Part shown: positions 53,660 through 62,397 of the stretch, piece by piece
How the letters are laid out: each line of letters opens with the position of its first letter
Position numbering within the stretch: position 1 is the first letter of the stretch
NCBI GenBank assembly: GCA_003162425.1
Contig: PMOK01000082.1
Coordinates: 23,589 to 87,588 of the forward strand
Direction of reading: 5' to 3'
Source of the DNA: Bryobacterales bacterium
GTDB lineage: Bacteria > Acidobacteriota > Terriglobia > Bryobacterales > Bryobacteraceae
DNA: 64,000 nucleotides
Notes under the pieces: generated by a model
What the model was told of the DNA's origin: nothing
Seen by the model: the letters and a program-made list of their open reading frames with translations, nothing else
Database searches by the model: none
Made by a program: the position numbers and the translations under genes

Positions 53660-56413
53660 CTACGGCGCCACAATCGGCAGGATCACAATATTACTTGTGA
53701 ACACACTCTGCGCGATGAACATCTGCGACACCGCATTGGTCGGGGTGTTCGGATCAAGCTGCACCAGGACCCGGTATTTTCCCAGCGTGCCCGGCTCCAG
53801 GCCGGCGAACAGAACATTCGCGCTTAGACCACCCACTTGAGCGTTATCTACTGGAGTGACCGGCGTATTGAACGCGGGCCCATTATAGATTTGGCCGGTC
53901 ACCCCCACGATTGCGCCATCAGGACCGGCTACCAGGCCAAGTCCTGCGGCGAAAATAGTGATCACTTCGCCCGGCACCGCCGGATTATCCGGCGTTATTG
54001 GTGCGCCCGCCACGCTGGAGCAACAAGTGGTCTGGGTGGCCAACACGGTGACAATCACCAAAGCGCCCGAACTGACTGAGCCCGTAATCGCGATCCCATC
54101 GCCGGGAGGGCCGGGTACTTTGGCGGTCAGCACGATACGCGTAAACTGGCCGGCCGGCTGTGCGGTGACCTTCTCATCGCCGTTACTATTGATCAATGTG
54201 ATCAAACCGTCACGGATGGTCTCCAGAGTGTCGGTGGCCTGCACGGTGTAGTTATAGGTGCGATCTTCGATCCCAATGGTAGCGATATCGCCGCCCTGGA
54301 TGGATCCATCCACGCTCACCACCGCGAGTCCATAGTCGGAGGTGTGATAAGCGATTGCGGGCCTGGGATCATTGCCTTCCATCGCGAATATGCCGGGGCT
54401 GGAAGCCACCACAGGAACCGAGATGTTGACGGTGGCGGTGGTTTCGCCGCTGGCGCGCTCGGTCCGGACAAACGCGGTGACGCCGTTCGCATCGCTCACT
54501 TCGAACGGGAGCTGGGCATTGATTTGAGTCGGGGAAACATACAGGAGCGGGGCGAGAATCCCATCGAAGTATAATTGCACGCCGGCTAATTTGTTGGGAT
54601 AGAAACCTTGGGCATTGGGAACGGCAGTCACAGGTTTGTCGCTGTCGGTCAAGAACTGTCCCGTGATGGTGACCAGCGTCCCGGGCGCGACGAAGCCGGC
54701 ATCTTGCCCACCGCTGAGGTTGGCGCCCGCCGCGCTAGCCGTCTCGGTGGGAGTGCCGGTGGTGGACGCGGCCGCCACCACTACGGAGTACGTGACGTTG
54801 TTGCCGGGCAGGCCGGACGCTCTGGAAGTCAACAGTATTTCGCTGATCGCCACGCTGGACGATGCGATGACGTTAGGATCCGGTTTGCCACTCTTCGTTC
54901 CGTTGATCAGATTCGTAATATTCAGAATGATGTTCGCCATCGTGTCGTTGTTGGCTACCGTGTATTCGTAGGTCGCAGTATTGATTGTGACCGTGATAGT
55001 GTCAGTGGCTGTGACGGTTCCGCCGAACGTGATGGAACCCGTGGCGGCCACCACGCGGCTGGCTGCGTTGACGATACCGTTCACCGGGATTACCGGAAGA
55101 GCCGGTGTAAACACCAACACGCGGCGGTCGAACGGATCGCTCACGTACAAATTGGAGCCGTCCCACGCCAGCGACATGGGCGTACGGATCTGGGCTGGGC
55201 TGGAGCGCAGCACATTGCTGTTGGGATCAAAAGTGTTAGTGCTGTCGGTGACCAGATCGGTGAATTCGTCGGGCTGGCCTAGCACTTCGTCGCCCTTTTG
55301 GCCGCTCTGAGTGGGAATGGAGTTGAAAACCAAAACTCGGTCATTGCCCCCGTCGGCGATGAACAGTTGCGTGCCGTTCGACAACGCGTATCTGGGCAAG
55401 CTCAAGGTGGCGTAACAACTGGCCGGATAGGTCGGATTGCCGTTGGCGTCCTTGCCGTTGGTCTTGCACAGTGCAGCGGAGTTGTTATCCACCTCGGTCG
55501 TCAGGTTCGGCTGGCCGATGGCCACGTCGGCCGCCTGGTTGGTTTGTGTCGGGATCGAATTCCAAATCAATACACGGGCATGGCCCAGGTCCGCGACGAA
55601 CAACCGCTGGCCGTCGGATGTCACAGAGATAGGGGAAAAAAGGTTGCTCGCGGTGGCGGGCAGATCGAGTGTTGTGTTGGGAGGTGCGGTGTTGAAATCC
55701 GGTTCTCCCAGCACGTAATCGGCAGGCTGGTAATTGCTGGTTGGAATGGTGTTCCACACCAGGATGCGGCTATTGTCGGTATCCGCCACGAAGAGCCGCG
55801 TTCCCTGAATCCAGACGCCCTGCGGGCCGCGCATACCCTTGTTATTAGTTGCGGGTGTGATTGTGGTGAAGTCCGGCTGACCCAGCACGATGTCGGCGTT
55901 CGTCCCATTGCTGGTGGGAATGCTCTTCCAGATGAGGACCCTGTTGTCGTCGGTGTCCGCGACCACCAGGATGTTGCCGTCGGTGGCGACAGCAGTTGGG
56001 GTGGTGAACCCGGCCTGCGTCAAATTAGGAAGGTACCCCGAGAAATCCGTCTGCCCGACAACCACGCTCGCGCTGCCATTATGATTGTTTCCGACGCAAA
56101 CCGCGCAACGCGTTCCCTGCGGGATCTCGGCGGTGGCTAGCGGAACAAGAGTCGAAAGGTTGTGGTAGATCAGAACGCGGTTCTGCTCAGGGCTGGCTTG
56201 GATGTGGTTGGAATCCACGACGAACAGCATGTTGTTCGCATATGCCAAGCCGCTGCACGCTCCCAGCACGTATTGAGTGGGGGTGCCTATGTCCTGTTGG
56301 GTGAAATTGACCTGGCCAATGACGATACGGGCGGCCTGACCGGTCATGAAATCCACGGCGGTGGCCCCAAACATGGCCCCGGATGTGACGAATGCTAGTA
56401 GACAGAGCTTCAT
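53660..56413 (-). CDS. Beta-propeller protein with Solibacter-type C-terminal domain (TIGR03437)
   Basis: 917 residues with a signal peptide (LLAFVTSGAMFGATAV). The first half has repeated NHL-like blades (GQPDFTTITPATNNKGMRGP, RLFVADTDNSRILVWNTIPT, RLFVADLGHARVLIWNSIPT, QLFIADGGNDRVLVFNSIPT), about six. The middle holds repeated beta-sandwich sections (VAATGSITFGGTVTATDTIT). The end, with VLFAGLEPGTLGKYRVLVQL and a long AGLGLVAGPDGAIVG region, is the Solibacter-type C-terminal domain seen in many secreted proteins of this group. It is a secreted adhesion or binding protein; the ligand is unknown. Confidence 0.85.
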   Translation of the reverse strand: MKLCLLAFVTSGAMFGATAVDFMTGQAARIVIGQVNFTQQDIGTPTQYVLGACSGLAYANNMLFVVDSNHIQASPEQNRVLIYHNLSTLVPLATAEIPQGTRCAVCVGNNHNGSASVVVGQTDFSGYLPNLTQAGFTTPTAVATDGNILVVADTDDNRVLIWKSIPTSNGTNADIVLGQPDFTTITPATNNKGMRGPQGVWIQGTRLFVADTDNSRILVWNTIPTSNYQPADYVLGEPDFNTAPPNTTLDLPATASNLFSPISVTSDGQRLFVADLGHARVLIWNSIPTQTNQAADVAIGQPNLTTEVDNNSAALCKTNGKDANGNPTYPASCYATLSLPRYALSNGTQLFIADGGNDRVLVFNSIPTQSGQKGDEVLGQPDEFTDLVTDSTNTFDPNSNVLRSSPAQIRTPMSLAWDGSNLYVSDPFDRRVLVFTPALPVIPVNGIVNAASRVVAATGSITFGGTVTATDTITVTINTATYEYTVANNDTMANIILNITNLINGTKSGKPDPNVIASSSVAISEILLTSRASGLPGNNVTYSVVVAAASTTGTPTETASAAGANLSGGQDAGFVAPGTLVTITGQFLTDSDKPVTAVPNAQGFYPNKLAGVQLYFDGILAPLLYVSPTQINAQLPFEVSDANGVTAFVRTERASGETTATVNISVPVVASSPGIFAMEGNDPRPAIAYHTSDYGLAVVSVDGSIQGGDIATIGIEDRTYNYTVQATDTLETIRDGLITLINSNGDEKVTAQPAGQFTRIVLTAKVPGPPGDGIAITGSVSSGALVIVTVLATQTTCCSSVAGAPITPDNPAVPGEVITIFAAGLGLVAGPDGAIVGVTGQIYNGPAFNTPVTPVDNAQVGGLSANVLFAGLEPGTLGKYRVLVQLDPNTPTNAVSQMFIAQSVFTSNIVILPIVAP

Positions 56414-56499
56414 TAGATTGAACTTCGCGGGTTAAGGACCCAGTATAACAACCTCGTGACGGATTCAGGCGGGCTCCGGTTTCGCGCTTCCCGTTTCAA

Positions 56500-56670
56500 G
56501 GCGAGGGTGTTGCACCCGCCGCCACAGGCGTGAAGCCCGCGCACACCTATCCCGCCCAAATCACGGCGCTTCTATAACAACTGGCGGTTCTAAAGCACGA
56601 CGGCTGCCAGTCAATCTTCGTAGGACAAGCCTCCGGCTTGTCCCGAGCAAGCCGGAGGTTTGCGCTACGG
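56500..56670. repeat. REP-like hairpin elements in the propeller/toroid intergenic region
   Basis: GGACAAGCC (56623-56631) and GGCTTGTCC (56635-56643) form a perfect 9-bp hairpin with a 3-nt loop. It is followed by CAAGCCGGAGGTTTG, which can instead pair with the preceding CAAGCCTCCGGCTTG. A second small hairpin GGGTG TTG CACCC lies at 56505-56517. These look like mobile repetitive palindromes. The rest of the 280-bp intergenic stretch shows nothing else. Confidence 0.7.
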
Positions 56671-56692
56671 GGCTGGGTGCTACAATCTTCTT

Positions 56693-57784
56693 TTGCCTAC
56701 TCGGACGAATAGTTTGCTGGAACGGGCCGGCCGCTGGTTTCTGGACTCCGGAATTCAGGATTCGAGCGGAGGGGTGGCGCGATATTACCGGTCCGACCTT
56801 GGAGCAAACGCCGGCGTTTCCACCGAAATAACCGGCTACGCCGTGAGTACCCTGCTGTACCTACACCGCCAGACTAGCCAGTCTGAATATCTTGAAGCCG
56901 CACTGCGCGCCGCTCGATTCCTGGCGAACACGGCTTGGGATGCTCGGCTCGCCACGTTTCCCTTCGAGCACTCGAAGAACGGCGAACAGCCGCGAGCGTT
57001 GGCCTACTTCTTCGATTGCGGTATTATCGTGCGCGGACTGCTGGCCGCCTGGCGTGTCTCAAAAGACGACCGGTTGCGAGACACAGCCATTGCCGCAGGC
57101 CGGTCCATGGCAGCCGATTTTCGAGCGCCGGCGGCCATCCATCCTATCCTCGCTTTGCCGGACAAACATCCATTGGCTTATCAGCCTCGTTGGTCAGCCA
57201 TGCCGGGATGTTACCAGTTGAAATCCGCCATGGCCTGGTACGAACTTTTTGAGACCACCGGAGAGATGGAATTTCTGCGCGCTTACGAATCTGCCGTTGA
57301 GTCCGCGCTGGTGAGTGAAAGTGATTTTCTGCCCGGCGCCTCCAGCCGCGAGCAGGTTATGGATCGTCTGCATGCCTATCTTTACTTCCTGGAAGGGCTG
57401 CTACCCGTTCTGAACCGTTCGGACTGCGTCGAAGCCTTTCGGGCTGGCCTTGAGCGGGTGGCGGCGTACATTGAGGAAATAGCTCCAATCTTTGCCCGGT
57501 CCGATGTTTACGCTCAACTGCTGCGGGCGCGGCTGTACGGCGAGAGCCTGGCCAGAATTCCGCTCGACCTGCGAGCGGCTGCGCACGAGGCGGAGCAGGC
57601 CGCCGGTTTTCAACTGGATTCGTCCAATATCCGCGAGGCCGGCGGATTCCTGTTCGGACGCAAAGGCGCCGCCGCTTTGCCGTACGTAAATCCGGTTTCT
57701 ACCGCGTTCTGCGTGCAGGCGCTAACTCAGTGGGACGAACGCAAGAACAATGCGTTCCAGGCTAGCCGCCACGTACTGATTTGA
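56693..57784 (+). CDS. Alpha/alpha-toroid protein of unknown function
   Basis: 363 residues from the TTG at 56693. The open frame begins earlier (56660) but that part is repeat DNA, so the later start is preferred. The chain is a series of helical pairs with the layout of an (alpha/alpha)6 barrel, as in terpenoid cyclases, sugar epimerases and glycoside hydrolases (STEITGYAVSTLLYLHRQTS; ALAYFFDCGIIVRGLLAAWR; PGCYQLKSAMAWYELFETTG). No catalytic residue pattern can be assigned. The stop overlaps the glycosyltransferase start (TTGA), which suggests a role in glycan assembly or modification. Confidence 0.7.
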   Translation: MPTRTNSLLERAGRWFLDSGIQDSSGGVARYYRSDLGANAGVSTEITGYAVSTLLYLHRQTSQSEYLEAALRAARFLANTAWDARLATFPFEHSKNGEQPRALAYFFDCGIIVRGLLAAWRVSKDDRLRDTAIAAGRSMAADFRAPAAIHPILALPDKHPLAYQPRWSAMPGCYQLKSAMAWYELFETTGEMEFLRAYESAVESALVSESDFLPGASSREQVMDRLHAYLYFLEGLLPVLNRSDCVEAFRAGLERVAAYIEEIAPIFARSDVYAQLLRARLYGESLARIPLDLRAAAHEAEQAAGFQLDSSNIREAGGFLFGRKGAAALPYVNPVSTAFCVQALTQWDERKNNAFQASRHVLI

Positions 57785-60483
57785 GCGAAACCGTCAAGGT
57801 TTTCTTTGCTTCGGGCTCCGAGGACCTGATTCCCACGGCGATCCAGCATATGCGGGAGATTTTTCCGGAGATCCCGCTGGTGGTCGTCTCCGAATTCCCG
57901 CCGCAGGGGGTGGCCTGGATTCCATATCCGGTTTCGCGCGGCTTCTGGGAAAACCTCGCACTGTTCCGCTGGCATTTTCGCGGCCGGAAGATTCGCATTT
58001 CCGCCGTCATTCTGCAACCGCGCATGCCCTACTGGCGCATGCGCTTCGTCGCCTTTTTCCTGTCGCCCTGGAATTTTCTCGCATTCAATGAAAGTTTCGG
58101 GCACTTTATGTTGCGGCCCGTATCAGCCGGAACCATTCTTCGTCACATCCTCTGGCGGACGCGGAATTTCCTGGTCTGGCATTTCTCGCCGGGAGGAACG
58201 GCGTACACCTTCTTCTGGCGGCTGGCGCACCCGCGCGCGTTCCGCCGGCCATTGTTGAACTTGTTTGCAAAATGCGCCGGCCTACAGGTTGGAATACTCA
58301 AATCCGTTCTCCCGACGCGGTCGCTCGCCGTCGATCCGTCTGAGCCGCGTCTTGCGGGTATTTCGGTAGTGATACCGTCGCGAAACGGTAAAGATCTGCT
58401 GCGCGCGATGCTGCCGGAAGTGGTTCGCCAAGTGGAGCAGCTGAGAGGAGAGATCATCGTTGTCGACAATGGCTCCGATGACGGAACAGCAGACTTTCTC
58501 AGGAACGAATATCCCGGCGTGGTGTTGGAGGTGTCGGCGGCCGCGTTGTCATTTGCGCGCGCTATCAACGCTGGTATCCGGAAGTCGCGTTATGCCCAAG
58601 TCTGCTTGCTGAATAACGACATGCTGGTGGAACCAGAGTTTTTCGCGGCGCTTGGTTCGGCGTTCCGCTCGGTGCCTGACCTGTTCTCAGCCACTGCACA
58701 AATCTTTTTTCCAGAAGGCGCACGGCGTGAAGAAACGGGGAAGGCCGTGATGACGATTGCCTCCGAGCGCAAGCCCATCGATTTTCCGGTGCGCTGCGAG
58801 CTTCCCTTTCCCGGGGAAGATCTGAGTTACGTTCTTTACGGAAGCGGCGGCTGTTCGCTGTTCGATGCGCGGAAGCTGCTCGAACTCGGCGGCATCGATG
58901 AGATATACGAGCCTGCTTACGTGGAAGATCTCGATCTTGGGTTTCGCGGTTGGCAACAAGGTTGGCCATCCGTTTTCGTGGCCGGGGCCCGTGTGGTGCA
59001 CCAGCATCGCGCCACTACGTCGCGTTACTACACGCCCGAAATCCTCGATCGGATTCTGGAACTGAACTACCTGCGGTTTCTCGTGCGCACCATCGGTAGC
59101 AGACCAGTATTCCGCCGGCTTTGGCGCGAAGCGATAAAGCGGCTCAATCTCCTGAGCGCGCAGACAAACCCCAATCCGGCCGCGCTATGGGCTTTGGCGC
59201 AAGCCTGGCGAGCGCCGTTCTGGGCCGCTCGGATTCCTTCACCGGCGCTCCCCGATAACCACATCCTCGCCATCGCAAGTGGCGCTGTCACGGTGGTCCC
59301 TGGCCACCTGCCGCTCAATAAACCCGTAGTTCTGGTGGCCACTCCCTACCTTCCTTTCCCGCTGGCTCACGGCGGCGCTGTCCGAATGTACAACCTGATG
59401 CGCCGCGCCGCCCCCGATTACGACCAGGTGCTGGTCTCCTTCGCCGGCGATTCGCGCGAGGCGCCGTCCGAACTACTCGATATTTGTTGCGAGGTGGTTT
59501 TGGTGAAGCGTCCGGGGACCCACCTGCTGCCTTCCACCAGCCGGCCCGACATCGTCGAAGAGTTCGATTCGCCCGCCTTCCACGCCGCGCTGCGCCAGAC
59601 AGTTCGCAAGTGGAAACCGGCGCTAGCGCAGCTCGAGTTCACTCAAATGGCCCAGTATGCAGCCGATTGCGCCCCGGCCAAAACTGTCCTGGTGGAGCAT
59701 GATGTGACGCTGGATCTTTACCAGCAGTTGCTGGCGCAAGGCGACGACTGGGAGTTGCGCCGCCAGCTGGAACGTTGGGTCCGGTTTGAGACCGCGGCCT
59801 GGGGCCGGGTGGATCGCGTGGTCACTATGTCGGAGAAAGACCGCGGGTTGGTATCGGGGCGCGTGGATGTGGTGTGTCTTCCGAATGGAGTGGACCTGGA
59901 GCGGTTTCGTCCGGTGGGAGGAATTCCAGATCCGCGCCGTCTGCTATTCATCGGGTCCTTTGCCCATTTGCCCAACGTGCTGGCTGTCGACTTTTTCCTG
60001 CGCGAGGCTTGGCCGCAACTGAAAGCGAGCGGCGTAACACTCCACATCATCGCGGGTGCGCGGCATCAGTTTTATCTGGATCGCTACCGCGACCGCGTCC
60101 AACCGGATCTCGCGCAACGCGGCATCGAGATCGAGGACTTCGTAGCGGACGTGCGTCCGGCTTACGAGCGCGCGACTTTGGTGGTGGCTCCGCTGGTGGC
60201 TTCCGCCGGCACCAACATCAAGATCATGGAGGCGATGGCGATGGGTAAAGCCGTCGTGAGTACCCCGGCTGGTATCAACGGCTTGGATCTCAATCCGGGG
60301 ACGGATGTAATGATTGCGAATACCGGAGCGGAAATGGCGCAAGCAATTCTAGGCTTGCTCGATAATCCGGCGCAGAGGCAGGCCATGGAACGCGAGGCGC
60401 GATTAACAGTTGAGCACACGTTCGATTGGGATGTAGTCGGGCGGCGTCAGAAGCAGCTCTATGAAGAACTGTCCCCTCGCTAA
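57781..60483 (+). CDS. Two-domain glycosyltransferase (GT2 plus GT4)
   Basis: 900 residues from a TTG that overlaps the previous stop. An N-terminal 190-residue region is unassigned. A GT2 domain follows (about 193-430) with GISVVIPSRNGKDLL, IIVVDNGSDDGT, CLLNNDML (DxD-like Asp280) and VEDLDLGFRGWQQG. The C-terminal half (about 520-900) is a GT4 domain: TPYLPFPLAHGGAVRMYNLM, CLPNGVDLERFRPVGG, LLFIGSFAHLPN and ASAGTNIKIMEAMAMGKAVV. It probably adds two different sugars to a lipid-linked or surface glycan from the cytoplasmic face. The last six codons lie inside a 29-bp inverted repeat. Confidence 0.88.
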   Translation: MSETVKVFFASGSEDLIPTAIQHMREIFPEIPLVVVSEFPPQGVAWIPYPVSRGFWENLALFRWHFRGRKIRISAVILQPRMPYWRMRFVAFFLSPWNFLAFNESFGHFMLRPVSAGTILRHILWRTRNFLVWHFSPGGTAYTFFWRLAHPRAFRRPLLNLFAKCAGLQVGILKSVLPTRSLAVDPSEPRLAGISVVIPSRNGKDLLRAMLPEVVRQVEQLRGEIIVVDNGSDDGTADFLRNEYPGVVLEVSAAALSFARAINAGIRKSRYAQVCLLNNDMLVEPEFFAALGSAFRSVPDLFSATAQIFFPEGARREETGKAVMTIASERKPIDFPVRCELPFPGEDLSYVLYGSGGCSLFDARKLLELGGIDEIYEPAYVEDLDLGFRGWQQGWPSVFVAGARVVHQHRATTSRYYTPEILDRILELNYLRFLVRTIGSRPVFRRLWREAIKRLNLLSAQTNPNPAALWALAQAWRAPFWAARIPSPALPDNHILAIASGAVTVVPGHLPLNKPVVLVATPYLPFPLAHGGAVRMYNLMRRAAPDYDQVLVSFAGDSREAPSELLDICCEVVLVKRPGTHLLPSTSRPDIVEEFDSPAFHAALRQTVRKWKPALAQLEFTQMAQYAADCAPAKTVLVEHDVTLDLYQQLLAQGDDWELRRQLERWVRFETAAWGRVDRVVTMSEKDRGLVSGRVDVVCLPNGVDLERFRPVGGIPDPRRLLFIGSFAHLPNVLAVDFFLREAWPQLKASGVTLHIIAGARHQFYLDRYRDRVQPDLAQRGIEIEDFVADVRPAYERATLVVAPLVASAGTNIKIMEAMAMGKAVVSTPAGINGLDLNPGTDVMIANTGAEMAQAILGLLDNPAQRQAMEREARLTVEHTFDWDVVGRRQKQLYEELSPR

Positions 60484-60561
60484 CGCGCGGGGCTACAATT
60501 CGGGCCAACCGCGCATGCTCGGGTCTCGGGGATGTAGCCCCGCGCGTCAGCAAGGGGACAG
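60469..60561. repeat. 29-bp inverted repeat at the end of the glycosyltransferase gene
   Basis: Arms at 60469-60497 and 60533-60561 match in 27 of 29 positions, with 35 bp between them. The core ACGCGCGGGGCTACA (60483-60497) and TGTAGCCCCGCGCGT (60533-60547) is perfect. The left arm encodes the C-terminal LSPR of the glycosyltransferase and its stop. It lies between convergent genes, and can act as a terminator, but its length and form suggest a palindromic mobile element. Confidence 0.75.
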
Positions 60562-60575
60562 GCTTGACCGTCCGG

Positions 60576-61985
60576 TCAAACCCCTAGCCTGCGTGCGAAA
60601 ACGGCATAGTCCAGCGCTCCGAAGAATTCTTTCTGAAAGGCTCCCGGCAACTCCCCCAGCGACGGCATGCTTTCGATTGCGGGATTCAGCCGCTCCAGCT
60701 CGATCCGCCCGAACCCCGCCTCTTCCAGATAAAAGCTCATGAGCGCAGGCGGGAGAGGGTGGCGGTGCGTAGGATCCAGGTAGAAGTGCGTGGCAAAAAT
60801 CGCAAGACATTCCGGGTTCGGAGTTTCGATCGCGAGCAATCCGCCTGTTCGCAGCTTCGCATGCGCTAACTGGATCAGTTCCGGTAAGCGCTCTGGCGGA
60901 AGATGCTCCACCACTTGCGAACAAACCACTCCGCCCAGTGAGGACTCAGGCAGCGCACGCAAATAAGCGAACAGATCCGCCGCTTCCACTTGCAGCCCAT
61001 TGCCGCGGCAGAGCGCGAGCGAATCTTCATTCAGGTCGATACCAATCGCTTCAATCCCAGCCTCCCGGAAGACATCCAGCATCTCTCCCCGTCCACACCC
61101 GATGTCCAGCACAGGAGCGTGCCCACGGAATCGAATGGCGTACATCTGCTGCCGTTGTTTGATGGCAGATTCTGAGCCGCGGAATTTCTCGGCGAACTTC
61201 AGCCAATCGATATTCTGAACATCGGCAGGAGCGGGCGGCGCCACCGGACCGGCGGGCAAAGAGAAAGAAGCCCTCTGGCGCATGGCTCTCAGTTCCGCAT
61301 GAATGATGGTTTCGTATTCCAGCCGGATGCGCTCCAGGTCGGCCCAGAACCGCTTCTGAAGCTCTTCGATATCGGCCCCGATCCTCTGCTGGATTGAGCC
61401 TGCGGACCGTTCCAATGCGGCTTCAAAATTCGCATGTTGGGTCCGCATCTGTTCCCGATAATTAGCGTCTATCGCAGTGACGCGATATTGAAAGGCGCTC
61501 TGTTGATCGGCAACGCTTCTCAGGAAAACAATCTCGTTACCGGCCAGCTTCTTCTCCCACTCCACGCGCCAGTGGGACCAATGCGTCCGCAGGTCCTTCA
61601 GTTGTTGCGCTGGATCCCCATCCGCGGCTAACCGCGCGGAAAGCATGGCGACGGCCCGATTCGAATCGTTCAATGCCTCGATAGTGGCCTGGACGCAGCT
61701 CATCACGGCGCGATTGAACTCCACCTGCTCGCGCACGTGCCAGTTGAGGGCGCGCCCCACCAGCCGTTTGATGGTCTGAGCGATGGAGTTTCCGAGTCCC
61801 GGGGGGCGCGGATTCACCGAACCGATGCTGGCCACTTTACCTTCGGCGGCATCTCGCGCATGCAGGAGCGGAGCCAGATCCGGAAGGGGCACGTCGCCCG
61901 CCGCCAGTCCATTCGGATGACGCGCGCGCACACGCTGGCGGATTTCCGCGAGAACCGCGGCTAACTCTTCACCTTTTGGATCCAT
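60576..61985 (-). CDS. Coiled-coil class I SAM-dependent methyltransferase
   Basis: 469 residues. The first 240 contain long charged helices (about 85-240, for example QQRIGADIEELQKRFWADLE), probably a coiled coil. The C-terminal methyltransferase domain has PVLDIGCGRGEMLDVFREAG (about 291-310), GIDLNEDSL, and CSQVVEHLPPERLPEL, followed by the HRHPLPP block typical of glycan-related methyltransferases. Similar layouts occur in enzymes that cap O-antigen chains, where the coiled coil sets chain length. With the convergent two-domain glycosyltransferase this suggests a glycan-capping role; not proven. The start overlaps the queF end by 17 bp. Confidence 0.82.
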   Translation of the reverse strand: MDPKGEELAAVLAEIRQRVRARHPNGLAAGDVPLPDLAPLLHARDAAEGKVASIGSVNPRPPGLGNSIAQTIKRLVGRALNWHVREQVEFNRAVMSCVQATIEALNDSNRAVAMLSARLAADGDPAQQLKDLRTHWSHWRVEWEKKLAGNEIVFLRSVADQQSAFQYRVTAIDANYREQMRTQHANFEAALERSAGSIQQRIGADIEELQKRFWADLERIRLEYETIIHAELRAMRQRASFSLPAGPVAPPAPADVQNIDWLKFAEKFRGSESAIKQRQQMYAIRFRGHAPVLDIGCGRGEMLDVFREAGIEAIGIDLNEDSLALCRGNGLQVEAADLFAYLRALPESSLGGVVCSQVVEHLPPERLPELIQLAHAKLRTGGLLAIETPNPECLAIFATHFYLDPTHRHPLPPALMSFYLEEAGFGRIELERLNPAIESMPSLGELPGAFQKEFFGALDYAVFARRLGV

Positions 61986-62397
61986 GTTTCTTAACCAGCT
62001 TTTTGTCCCGCGAGGGCCTGCTCCAATCCGCCGTAATCCTGGTATAAACTCCGCCGCGCGGCGTGAATTCGCCGATCACAGTGGCCGAGACAGGCCGGCA
62101 CGCTTTCACGATATCGCGCAAAAAACGGTTGACCACATTCTCCTGGAAGATTCCTAGATTGCGATATGCCAGCATGTACAGCTTCAGCGACTTCAACTCC
62201 AAACATAGTCTATCGGGGACGTATCTCAATGTGATCTCGCCGTGATCGGGTAGGCCGGTGCGTGGACAAACCGAAGTGAACTCCGGCATCACAATTTCAA
62301 TTTCGTAGCCGGGATATTGATTCGGCCAGGTCTCGATGTCGGGCAGCGGGGCGTGAACGCCCGCGCTGGCCTGTTGGTCCGTGTAGAGGCGCTTCAT
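61969..62397 (-). CDS. queF: NADPH-dependent 7-cyano-7-deazaguanine reductase QueF (type I)
   Basis: 142 residues from the ATG at 62397, which overlaps the stop of the preceding gene (ATGA); the frame is open upstream to 62538 but that would lie inside the previous gene. It reduces preQ0 to preQ1 in queuosine synthesis. The catalytic Cys44 lies in EFTSVCPRTGLPDHGEITLR with Asp51. The QueF motif LELKSLKLY (66-74) follows, then NLGIFQENVV. The short length is that of the unimodular, GTP cyclohydrolase-like type. No other queuosine gene is in the window. Confidence 0.93.
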   Translation of the reverse strand: MKRLYTDQQASAGVHAPLPDIETWPNQYPGYEIEIVMPEFTSVCPRTGLPDHGEITLRYVPDRLCLELKSLKLYMLAYRNLGIFQENVVNRFLRDIVKACRPVSATVIGEFTPRGGVYTRITADWSRPSRDKKLVKKHGSKR

